In this document: piece by piece, positions 32,846 through 43,547 of the stretch
Numbering within the stretch: the stretch's first letter is position 1
Layout of the letters: each line of letters opens with the position of its first letter
Assembly: GCA_029717555.1 (NCBI GenBank)
Contig: JAMDHS010000003.1
Location: 124,001 to 188,000, forward strand
Reading direction: 5' to 3'
DNA length: 64,000 nucleotides
From: Peribolospora baueri
Lineage: Eukaryota; Basidiomycota; Peribolosporomycetes; Peribolosporales; Peribolosporaceae
Position numbers and translations under genes: made by a program
The notes under the pieces: model-generated
Told to the model about the DNA's origin: nothing
Seen by the model: the letters and a program-made list of their open reading frames with translations, nothing else
Databases searched by the model: none

Positions 32846-33670
32846 CCGGTATTCCTCCGCCGAGGAGAGCACCAACTATTGTTTCGGACCACAGTCAAAT
32901 GTATTTTTAGCCATATCCGCGGCCAGCTCAAGACGTCGAAAAAAACGTCTTCGAGAAGCCTTGGATTCAAATTCTTCATGATGGGTCGTCACGACAGAAC
33001 GGAAGAGAGAAGAAATGGAGAGCAAAGGGGAACGCGACAAGCTGAGACCTTTTTGGCATCTTTGCGGACCGGTTGGGGAGAAGCATGGAGAAAATGAGAT
33101 GTTAGGGGGAATCGTGGGGTCGGGAGGAGGCGCCGCCGGGAGAAGCGTGCGTGCGTGAGAACGGGGGTAGCGATGAAGAGGATGGGAGGACGAAGAGAAA
33201 TGGATGGGACGAGGACGGTGCGGCATAGACGGATCATCACGACGAAAGGGGCGTCCCGACAACTCTTAGACGGCGCGCCCATACCCGACGAAAACGAGAA
33301 CTTGAATGGCACAAGGCCGGGGGGGCGGGGGCCGGGGATGGAACTTGATGGCGGGCGGAAACATGCTAAACGGCCCAAGACAACCAAGGTGCTCGTGAAT
33401 GTTGAAGAGAAGCAGGGAACAGGGTGACGCGACGCGACGCGGATGGAGACCCAAGGGGGCAATCGCGGGAGCCTGGCAAGTGGGAACAGCCGAAGTCGAA
33501 GCCAACACCAAGCGACGGGGCCAACAGAAGGCGGACGGCGAGTGCAGTTGGAAGAGCAGATGAGGATACGGTCGATACATGGCTCAAACAAGGCGGACAT
33601 TAAAGGACCGGTCCTCCGTCGCAGCGCACGCTCGCACTTCGGAACCCTGGGAGCAGCGACGGGCCTTCAT
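32846..33670. other. Convergent intergenic region SNF8/striatin
   Basis: 825 bp between facing 3' ends, purine-rich on the plus strand from about 32990 to 33560. No supported gene; the short ORFs lack any family feature. Confidence 0.6.
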
Positions 33671-36600
33671 CTACCCGTACAGCCTCACGATGCCGTCAGC
33701 GCCGGCGCTAGCGAAGAGCGACCCCGCGGAGTGGTACTTGACGTCCAAAACGCCTTCCTCCGCCTTCTTCCTGTGAGCCGTGATCTCCTGCACGCAGGCG
33801 CGGCTGGAGCTGATGTCCCAAAAGCGCACAGAGCAGTCGTGGCCGCCCGAGACGAGCGTCAGACCCGACGGGTCGATGTCTAACGACGTTACGGCGTCGA
33901 GGTGAGCGAGCATGGAGTGCGTGCAGGCGCCTGTAGATAAGTGCGCGGTGGACGGACGACGTCAGCCACCGACGAAGTGGAAAACGATCTGCATGGGCAC
34001 AGAGGCGCAACTCACCAGTCTCGAGATCGAACAACCGGATATACTTGTCCTCGTGAGCGGTGACCAAGAGCGGCATAGTTGGATGAGTGATGACCTTGTT
34101 GATCATCGTGGCGGGAGTCCCGTCTGTCCGTCACGGGAGGAGATCACGAAAGAAACGGAAGAGATGGTTAAGTCGCCGGCTCAAGCTCTATCTGTGCCCC
34201 CAAGGCCGCCAGGGTGATCCCTCTGCTCGCCATGCCATGAAACCGACCAGAAACCGTATGCCAAACGCTTGCAAACGCCAACTCACCATACGTCTCATCG
34301 CTCGCCATTTTCAACACCTCCCGTCCCGTCTGGACCTCGAAGAGCTTGACGACCGAGTTGTCGTACGCGACCGCGCACCGCTTCAGGTCGGAGTGACACG
34401 CGGTCACGGAGATGGGTACGGGCACCTTGCGATCCGCCTTTTCCATCTCCTCTTTCTCAGCGCTCATCTTCTCGTCCGATTCCGTGCCCCAATAGTCCCA
34501 GCTGAGCTTAAGCGAGCCGGCACCAGCGCTGGAAGCGCCAGCACCGGAGGAAGAGGAGCGACGGCCAAGACCGTTGGTGCACCACACCTTGACGGTCCCG
34601 TCCGCTGAGGCAGTCGCCAAGAGCACCTCTTCGTCCACCTTGAGAGGCAAGAGCGCCATGTCATAGATGGGCTGCGTATGGCCTACCAAAACGGCATGCT
34701 CCGCCTTTCGGTCGAAGGGAGGGTAGGTCTCGGTGTTGCGATCTGGAAGAGTCCAGACACGCACGGTCGCGTCCAAGCTGCCGCTGTAGATCCGCCGGTC
34801 GGACGAAGAGACAGCGAGGCAGGTCACGCCCGCGGAATGGCCTCGGTAGGTTACGATCGGATCCGTATCCGGCATCGCGCCGTTCCTGTCGCAAATACAC
34901 ACACCACATCAACAACTCTGTCCATCCCTCTAAGCTTGGCCTTCCAAATCAAAGACTCACAAAGTAGATCCGGAGTTAACCCCGGCCGCATCAAGCCTCC
35001 ACACTTTGATCGTGTTGTCGTCGCCGGCACTGACGAGGTAGTAATCCGTCTGCGAAAACACGACGGCCCTGACCGAGTCGAGATGACTGCGCAGAGAGTG
35101 CTTGGCCTTCCACATCTTGTGGTCCGATGTGCCCGTCTCGACCTGGAACTTTTCAGACGAGCCGGTGGACAGGCCTTCTTCGTTCAGCTGGAGGGCTAGG
35201 TTCGCCAACTCGTCGTCGTCCGGCTGGATGCGGTTGCCGTTGGCATCCTTCAGAAACCGGCGGTCCGGGGTATACCCGAGCTGGACATGACAAGAGAGGG
35301 CGCGAACGACCGAACGGAGAGCAGAATGAGGACGGTTCGTGGTTGAGCAGGCCGCGTCGGGCTCGGACGCGCGCCCGAGGAATCCATCGCAAGCCACTCA
35401 CCTCTTCCCTATCCCTCTTCTCCCTCTCCAGCCTCCTCTCCCTCCCCTTCTCTCCAAGCCCCCGCAGGGCCTTCCAAGCGGCTTCGTCCTTGCTACCTCG
35501 AAAAATCGCCGTCAGCTGCTCACCCTCTTCCGACGTGCTGTCCTCCAACGAGCGAGCCGAGGTCGAGGAAGACCATGAGCCAGAGTCGCGGTCGCCGCTG
35601 CTCTCGCTCCCGCTGGAGACCAGGGAACCATCCTCGCTCTCGGCGAGGTCCGTCACCTCCTCTGTCTTGTCAGACGCGTCCTCGCCTGCAGACGCGGAGG
35701 AGACAGCGGTAGCGGCAGCGACAGAGGCAAGAGAAGGCATGGGAGCATCGTCGTGAGTCAAGACGGCACCGTTGGGCCTGGGCGACGACGGCGCCACAGG
35801 CTCCTGTTGTAGTGCGGCCAGCTGTCCGAGCGAAGCCGAATCGGTCATGGCGGCGGAAGGCAGTTCGACTCCGTTTGGACGGCCTCTGTCCTCATCGCTC
35901 GAAGCGACGGACGATGCGCCATCGCTTCTTTCGGGAGCCTCTTCGAGGACGGTCTCGGTGGCGATGAGCGGGCTCCGACCCGATGTAAGCGTGTTGGAAC
36001 GAGCAGCCTTACCAAAAGTATTGGTGCTGGCCGGCGTCAGTGTGGGCTCCTTGGAGGGCACGGGCCGACGGAGGGTGGACCCGGCAGGGGAGGCAGTAAA
36101 GGCAGGAGCCGAGGTGGAAACCGGGTTATCGGAGAAGGAATGGCTGGGCATCGCTGGAGGAACGTTTTCGGGAAGCGTCTGGCGGGGCCGAGGAGGAAGG
36201 TTGAGAGAGCTGCCGATGAAGGTTGAATTGACCGTCGGTCGCTCGGCCAAAGGGTTTAGGGTGGACGTAGAGGTGAGATACGAGATTTCTTGCAGACACC
36301 TGATTTAGGCACAGGAAAGGTCTGGTCAATATGGACAGAGAAAGCGTGCTTGTCGAAGGTTTACTCACTGCTTCAAGTATTCTCTGCTCTTCGTCCTACT
36401 CTTGGGATCCCGACCGATGCTGGTGGGGTTCCTGCTTAACTGCGTGGCGCCATTGGTAAGGCTATTGTTCATGGAGCTCAGGCGGCTCATACCAGACAAA
36501 CTGTTCTGCGGGTCGATCGGACCCGAGATGGTCGGCCCGGACGTTTCGGGTAGGCCCAAATCTTCGGAGCGTGGCGAGCTATGGCCAGAGCCAGTCGAAC

Positions 36601-37489
36601 CTTTGTCCTGCAGTTGAGCGTGCTTGGTGGCGGGGACACCAGTAAGAGTGGTGGACAAGTACTTTGATCTGTGCGGGAGAAAAGCAGACAGACGAGGGGA
36701 AAGCGAATTTCGATGAGGGCGTCGGTGAGCGACAAGCGACAATCAGAAAGAGAGGTAAAAAGGAATCGCGTGCCATGGCCGCCGTGACTCTCACCGCTCC
36801 TGCCGGAGAGCATATTCGAGCATCTTGACTCGCTTCGAGAGGTCCGACTTGACGTTATCAGCCGCTCGCCGTTCCCCTTCGAGGAGAGCGATCCGGGCCT
36901 GCGAAGCCGTCAGGCGCAACGAGCGCGAAAGATGACAGATAAACGAAGGAAGACAGACGTCGTCGACATGAGATCGCAGTCCTCAGCAAGGTCGGACTTT
37001 ATTATCGCGGCGCCGTCCGCTTGGTGTCTCGCCTGACCCGCACGCCTCTCTAATCTGTCCCCTACACAAGTCCCTTCGCCAAGCACTCGCACTCGCACTC
37101 ACCCTCATCTCGGCCCGCTCAATCTCCCACTCGTTCCGATCTCTCTCATAGCGTCTCCATTCGGTCTGGAGGTAGTGGAGGATGCCGGCAAGCGTGTATT
37201 CGGGTTGGCCCGAGGCGCCTCCGTCCGATCCGCCAGCGCTCTGGCTCATGGTGGCAGCACCGTTGTTGGTATTCTGGTATTGGTTATTCCCGTTGGCGGG
37301 GTTTCCAGCAAAGTTGCCGTTGAGGAAGCCGCCAGGACCGGCGCCTGGGCCGGCGCCGAAAGGGGACTGCGCGCCAGAGCCGGAGCCAGGCGGTTGAGAG
37401 CCGACACCGGGGGAGTGTTGGAAGGATTGCGCCGCGCCGCCCCAGCCATCATGTTGGCCCGAGCTGAGGGCGCTTGGCGCGCCAAACAT
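33671..37489 (-). CDS. STRN: Striatin (STRIPAK scaffold; Far8/PRO11 family)
   Basis: Scaffold of the STRIPAK phosphatase-kinase complex, controlling fungal cell fusion, fruiting and septation. Exons in transcript order: 37103-37489, 36795-36898, 36369-36668, 35402-36299, 34961-35280, 34287-34885, 34016-34123 and 33671-33930 (991 aa). A Gly/Asn/Gln-rich N-terminus leads to the striatin coiled coil [20 protein letters not shown], then [29 protein letters not shown] and [13 protein letters not shown] Ser/Pro/Thr-rich middle follows. The C-terminus is a WD40 propeller with blades ending IKVWRL, VRVWTL, VKVWCT, VKLFEV, IRLFDL, VRFWDI and [20 protein letters not shown] and the SDETYDGT junction are diagnostic of fungal striatins. 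The promoter side faces NHX1. Confidence 0.94.
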
Positions 37490-39105
37490 GAGGAACGACA
37501 GCTTGAAAACGTTGGTCGCCCTTGGGTTAGCAAGGGAGCTGGGCGTTGCAGGCTATGGCGTGGCAGGGAGGGAGGCAAAGGCGAGGTAGAGGTGGGTGCG
37601 GCGAGGGCAGTAACAAGGAGGAAAGAAAAGCAAGGACAACGGAAGATGATCGCCGGGTCGTCAGCGGGTGGTCGCGTGAGTCGACGAGGAAAAAGGAGCG
37701 AGAAGAGCGATGGATGGGCGCGAGGAGGCGACGAGCGACGCGGCGAGAATGGGCGGCTCCGCTGGGATTGACCTAGAGTCGCGCGTCGCCCCGAGCCGTG
37801 CCGTCGGTCGCAGCAAGCGGTGTGGGGGGTTATTGGTGAGCGAGGGGGGAGATGGCGGCGTCGTGGAGGTGCCGTTGGTTGGTTTTGAGTGCGAGGACGA
37901 AGGAGCGAGTCGGGCGAGACGACGATGATGGATGGGCCTTGGCTTAGCTTGGCTGGCCTGCTGCGAACGACGACGAGTGTGGGCGATCTCTGCCGCAGTC
38001 GAATACAACCAGCTTCAATTCCCTGGCAAGCTCGGCGAGCGTTTGCGACTGCGGACCGACTCGCACGTTGAAAGCCTGATTACAATCCCATTACAGCTTC
38101 CGGTCGCGTGCACACTCATGTCCCTCGCGCACGCGTGCCCTAGGCCTCTGCAGCCACCACCCCACGGCGACCCACAAGCGACAGGCGACCGCCGTCAGTC
38201 TGTGAATCATTTTGCTTCCGATGGCGACAGCGAATAGCGGTAGCCACACGGAGAGGGATAGATAGATAGGATAGGATAGGATAGGATAGGATAGGATAGG
38301 CGAGCAGAGCATGTCGAAATCGTTCATGCGATATGACCGACAATGGCCCACACATGTTCGAGCGCCATCGCTGGTATTGCGTCTCCTGGTACCTACAATG
38401 CGAAAACAACGCCAGACCAGAAAGGGGGCGAACCCGAGCACATGAAGGAACGGCGAAAGCACGGTAAATGTCGAGAAGCAAAGGACCAGCGTTGCGACGT
38501 GCCTCCAAAACCCTTCGGAATATCGATATCGCCAGAGTGCTGGGAAACCTATTCACAAGCTCTCGAATCCGAGACGGCACCCGCCCCGCCCCCATAACGT
38601 CCCAGCGCTCCGCTTCGTCGCCCTCCGATGTGTGGTCGTCAGTCCAGAGGTATAGACGGGCCTCCCTCCGCCGTTCAGGGAAGACGAGCAAGCACGATGA
38701 CGATGAGGGGAAGCGAACATGGAAGTTTTGAGACAAGCGTCGGGTCGATCTACGCGAATCCCACCATCGACTTCAGCCGCAGCAACGCTCCGCCGACCCG
38801 ATGCAGGTTAAGGCACACCGGTCGTTGTTAGCTGCGATCCTTTGCTCGGCAGATCTCTACTCGTCTTCGCAAACCATCTCCTCTGCTCACCACCAACCAC
38901 AAACGCTCAAGACCGCGTCGCATTTTCCTCCTCGACTCTGCTGCTTCCGTCGTACCTGCGCGCCGCCGCCTCGATCTGACGACGACCACGACCACGACCA
39001 CGACGAGGAACGCCTGCCTGTTCCGACTCAGGCAGCACTTCTCTGCGGCACCACCCCCGGCCCGCCCTCGCTGTTCGCTAGATCTTCCCCTTTCACCCTT
39101 CCATC
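37490..39105. promoter_or_regulatory. Long divergent intergenic region, striatin (-) / NHX1 (+)
   Basis: 1,616 bp between start codons, one of the three long gaps of the window. It has a GATA/GGATA microsatellite (38256-38300) in the middle and a (GACCAC)-type short repeat near 38980-39005 close to NHX1. No ORF with family character. Confidence 0.55.
38256..38300. repeat. Microsatellite (GATA)3-(GGATA)n
   Basis: Three GATA units run into about six GGATA pentamers, ending at GGCGAGC. Intergenic. Confidence 0.95.
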
Positions 39106-41893
39106 ATGGCCTCCTCGGCCAAAGACAAGGAGCTGGACCCAGAGGTGGAGGAGCGGTGGTCGTCGCTCGCGCTCCTTCTCGTCCTCGTTCTCCTCATCTT
39201 CTCCTTCTGGACGTCGTATTATCTCAAGGTCAGGAGGATAAAGTCGGTGCACGAGACCATCTTGGGCCTTTTTGCCGGTGAGCCCCAACGTTCTACCGCT
39301 CGGTCAGAAGGAAAGCAAATCGCCAGCGGCGCGGAAGGGAGCCGTCGAAGCGGGCGGGCATAGAGCTCATCGGAAATCGCTCCCCATTCTTTCCAATCGC
39401 CTTGGCATTCTGCCACTTGTGTTTTCTTCTCGCTCGCTGCTCGCATCCAGGCATGTTCGTCGGTTTCATCGTCCGGGTGGCTCCGGGCGTGGTGGTGCAG
39501 GACATGATCTCCTTCAGAAACACCATTATGCTCAACGTCCTCCTTCCGCCGATCATCCTCTCCTCCGGCTATGACCTTCGACAAGAGAACTTTTTTCGAA
39601 ACTTTGGTGTCATCCTCATATTTGCCTTTGTCGGCACGTTCATTTCTGCTATTGTTTTGGGGTAAGTTCATTTTGTCAGTCGGACCATAGGTGACGGAGG
39701 AAACGGTCGACACGCAGGCTGGCTGATCGTCGCGCCCTCCCTTCCCCTTCGTTAGCGTCCTTGTCTTCCTCTGGTCTCTCCTCAATCTCGAGGGCTTGTC
39801 CGTCACCCTCCTCGATTGTCTCATCTTTGGATCCACCCTCTCCGCAACCGATCCAGTTACCATCCTGGCCATCTTCAACACGTTCAAGGTCGACCCGAAG
39901 CTGTACTCGATCATCTTTGGCGAGAGCATCTTGAACGATGCCGTTGCCATTGTCATGTTCGAGTGAGTTCACGGAAGGTCCTACTCCTTCCGCTTCACTC
40001 TACGGGTCTTTGCTTTGCTGAACTGATACTCACGCGACGTGCGCTCATCCAACCCAGGACCCTCTCCCAATTTCACGGGAAAAAGATCTATCTCTCTTCC
40101 GTCTTCCACGGCATCGGCATCTTCTTCCTCGTATTTGGCTTCAGCATGGCCCTTGGCGTTGCCTTCGGCCTTGGCTGCTCGCTCATGCTCAAGCACAGCC
40201 AGTTGAACCGGTACCCCGGCATCGAAAGCTGCCTCGTCGCATTAATCGCCTACACGAGCTACTTCTTTAGCAACGGAGTGACCATGAGCGGTAGGTCCCA
40301 GATGATTTTCTTTTTCTCTCTAGGACGAGGACGAGGTTGATGTTGACTGGCGCCCGACCATATCCTATTCGGCTGGCATTCCGCTTCAGGCATCGTGTCG
40401 CTCCTCTTCTGCGGAATCACCCTCAAGCACTACGCCTACCACAACATGTCGCGCAAGACGCAGCGGACGACAAAATACATATTCAGCACCCTCGCTCAGC
40501 TGTCAGAAAACTTTATCTTTATCTATCTCGGGCTGAGCTTGTTCACATCGGATCAGTTGGTGTACAAGCCGCTGTTCATCTTGATTACATCGGTGAGAGC
40601 CTGCGTGCGAGGAAGAGCCGTCCGTGTCCACGCTGACGGTAGGAAACGTGTCGTTCCTTGGACCAGTTGGCGGTATGCGTGGCCCGATACTGTGCTGTCT
40701 TCCCCATCTCTTCCGCCGTCAATGCCGTCTTCCGCACCCGAGGTCGTCGCCAGGAGGAGCTGCCGCGGTCGTACCAGGTCATGCTCTTCTGGGCCGGTCT
40801 CCGCGGCGCGGTCGGCTTCGCCCTCGCGGCGGGCATTCAAGGCCATAATGCCCAAGCGCTTCAGACGACGGTGCTGGTCGTGGTCGTGATCACCGTCATC
40901 GTCTTCGGAGGCACGACGAGCCGTATGCTCGAGGTGCTCGGAATCCGAACCGGTGTCGAGGACGATGAAGTGTCGAGCGAGGAGGAGGACGAGCAAGGGG
41001 AGTACGTCATCGGCCCGAGCGGACCAGCAAGGCTCGAAACGGGTCGGTACGGGAGATTTGCGGGGAGGGAAGGAGAGAACGGCATGTTCAAGGACGGTAG
41101 CGAGGACGACACGTATTCGCTTAGCAGCACCGCACCCCTCCATGGAGGTACGCCGTACGGGAACGGTGAGCGGCGGCGCAGTCGAGTCGGCTCGGCGACG
41201 GTGCTTGTTGCTGGCTCGTCGCATCCACTAACCTCGTCCGCTTCTCCGGTCTGTCGCCGTACGCGCTTCGGATCGCGTTCGCCAGCCGGTCCGAGCAACT
41301 ACTCCCGACGGTCGCACTTCTCCCTCGTTGACTCCTCCTCGGATAGCGAGGCGGAGGCGGACGCGGACGACGACATCCTCCCGCCGGCCCTGCCGGGGGG
41401 CGAGGAGGGCGGAGGGGTGGGAGGAGAGGCGACGTCGGACGGGATGCCCATCCCATCTCGCGGCCCGAACGGCGAAGAGCTGTCGGCGTTCCAGCGGGCC
41501 AATCTGATCTTCCGAGACGGTCAATGGTGGACGAAACTGGATCAAGGATACCTGATCCCTCTGTTTTCCAAGTGAGTTCGGAGTCCATTGGAAGAGGAGC
41601 GGAGGAAGGCAAGGAAGGAGAACTGAATAAGCGCCCTCATCACCGTGTTTTTTTTTTTTTTTTTCCGCATCGGAATGGGCGGGCGACATAGTTCGGTGGC
41701 GTCGCGCAAACACAACCAGCGCAAGGAGGCCCTTCGACAGGCGCATTCGCACGGTGGCCGAAGAAGTCGGGACGCCTTGGCGGCGTTCGGGAGCGAAGAC
41801 GACATGCCGCGGGGCTCGTTCGAACTAGAGGCCGAGAGCGGGACGCCTGGTCGGACGGCGAGCCCGGCGTCGGGCGTTGGCGAGGGTGCATGA
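39106..41893 (+). CDS. NHX1: Endosomal/vacuolar Na+/H+ exchanger (NHX1/NHE family)
   Basis: Cation/proton antiporter of the CPA1 family that sets endosomal and vacuolar pH. Exons 39106-39277, 39451-39661, 39756-39962, 40058-40290, 40390-40592, 40667-41571 and 41692-41893 give 710 aa. The N-terminal helix [17 protein letters not shown] is followed by about eleven more. Signatures: [17 protein letters not shown] (amiloride-site region), [29 protein letters not shown] (transport Asp pair) and [16 protein letters not shown]. The cytosolic tail is acidic and Ser-rich, with [16 protein letters not shown], a conserved NHX tail motif, just before the last intron. That intron carries a T17 run. Yeast Nhx1 acts in endosome-to-vacuole traffic, matching neighbours SNF8, VPS11 and the alpha-arrestin. 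Confidence 0.95.
41648..41664. repeat. T17 homopolymer in the last NHX1 intron
   Basis: Seventeen T in the pyrimidine tract upstream of the last acceptor. A similar T13 at 11941-11953 sits just after a donor in the STB6-like gene. Confidence 0.95.
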
Positions 41894-42729
41894 AGACGCT
41901 GCCTTGTAGTACTTTACTGTTGTATCCGCTTCATCTGGTAGCCGTCGGTCTGGACCTGCAGAGAATCGACGCGCCGTTCTCGCCCGCCCCGCCTGCCTAT
42001 GCGATGGGTGCGTGCGTTCGTGCGTGCGTCCATCTTGTCTGTCCGAGGTATCACCGTGCGACATCCACCGGTGCACTCGAGGACGGACGAAGAGGTAGAT
42101 AGATGGACGACGATCCTTTCCTCGCCCCGAGACAGAACGGAGACCGAAACGGCGAAGGAGAAGGAGGAGGAGGAGGAGGAGGAGGAGGAGGGCGACTGGA
42201 CAAAGAGAAAGGAGACTCGTCCATCGCACCTCGTATCATGTTTCGCAGAGCCAATCCACCGCCGCATATCTTTCCTTTTTCCTTCTCTCCTTAACGCTAC
42301 ATTGCCAGAGTGACGAAGAAAAACGGACAACGACGAACGGTGGAAGGCAAGCAATGGTGTTGATTGTGCCATCGCCTGGGATGCGGCCTTGGGTTCTCTC
42401 CTTTCCCATCTCAACCGAGCCTATTCCGTACCCGTGATCCCCCGTGAATACTTCCGAGATCCAAACGCCACCAGAGGAAGAACGCTGAGCTGGCCGGAGG
42501 TCGAAAGGGAAGGAAATGAGTCCGCTTCGGTCGAGCATTTCTTGAATCTGCAGGACGGGGGAGAACGGTGACCAACAATAGCCCAGGGGAACGAGAGGGA
42601 CGAAGGAAGGAGAAAACCTGATAGATAGCGCATACGGAAGGAAAGGCGAAGGAGAGCTGCGAAACGGGCGATCGAAAGGAGCGAGAGGCTTTCGCTCGTT
42701 CCAGAGGTTCCTGCGTCTCGAGCTCTGCG

Positions 42730-42757
42730 TCCCATCCCATCCCATCCTATCCTATCC
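42730..42757. repeat. Pentanucleotide repeat (CCCAT)3(CCTAT)3
   Basis: Two adjoining pentamer blocks differing by one base, intergenic. Confidence 0.9.
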
Positions 42758-42936
42758 TGGCGCGCCTTGCCCTCCTCGCCCTCGCCCAACTCGGTATTCG
42801 ATAGGTCGGACCGATGGACCGATGGATCGGTCGGTCGATGGGTCGATGAGTCGATGGAGGCTTTGAATCAGACGGACGGGCTGGAAGCTAGCCTATCTCA
42901 TTCAGTCTGATTTTTATCCCCCGGTCCTGCCCCGGC

Positions 42937-42988
42937 CGTCTCGTCTCGTCTCGTCTCGTCCTGTCGCGTCGCGTCGCGTCGCGTCGCA
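42937..42988. repeat. Compound pentanucleotide repeat (CGTCT)5-(GTCGC)5
   Basis: About five CGTCT units, a short CTGT break, then about five GTCGC units. Intergenic. Confidence 0.93.
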
Positions 42989-43547
42989 TCCCGGGGACAA
43001 GAAGAGAGGAGAACAACGGTAAGGAGTCAGCCAGCGAAAGGAAAAGAGGCAGAGACAGACAGACAAGCGAGCGCTGGCAGATGTGTACATGCATTCATTC
43101 ATACATGCATACATACATACATACATACAGCGAAACAAAAAGGAAAACGACGCGGGCCCGTTCGTTCTAATAAGACCGCGTCGAAAGCCGGCATCAAAGT
43201 GTGCAAGTCGAGAGACAAAAACTTTGCGTGCTTACGAGCAGAAGGGGGCTGGTGGGTGGGGGGGGTCGTACGGCGGGCGGGGTGGTGGTCAGATGGGATG
43301 TGGGGATGGAGGGGACGCGCGCCGTTGGCGGAGCGAGAGCGGATGTTGCGATGCGAAGGAAGGGCGGAAGGGGGAATTAGAGAGGTTGGAAAGGAGAAAT
43401 GCGAGGAAGCGGAACGAGTAAGAAAAAGGGAATACAAGAAAGGGGGCGGAGCGGCGGTGTGGCACTTGGAGGAGGGGAAAACGAAGGAAGGAGCGAGCCG
43501 AGAAGGGGTCATGTCGAAGACGTTAGACGTGAAGCAAGGCGCGCTCG

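Larger units (their letters stand above)
41894..43547. other. Convergent intergenic region NHX1/YTP1, rich in simple repeats
   Basis: 1,654 bp between facing 3' ends. It contains (GGA)n near 42160-42190, (CCCAT)3(CCTAT)3 at 42730-42757, a GATC/GGTCGATG-type degenerate run at 42806-42860, (CGTCT)5 then (GTCGC)5 at 42937-42988 and (ACAT)n at 43092-43129. No supported gene. Confidence 0.6.
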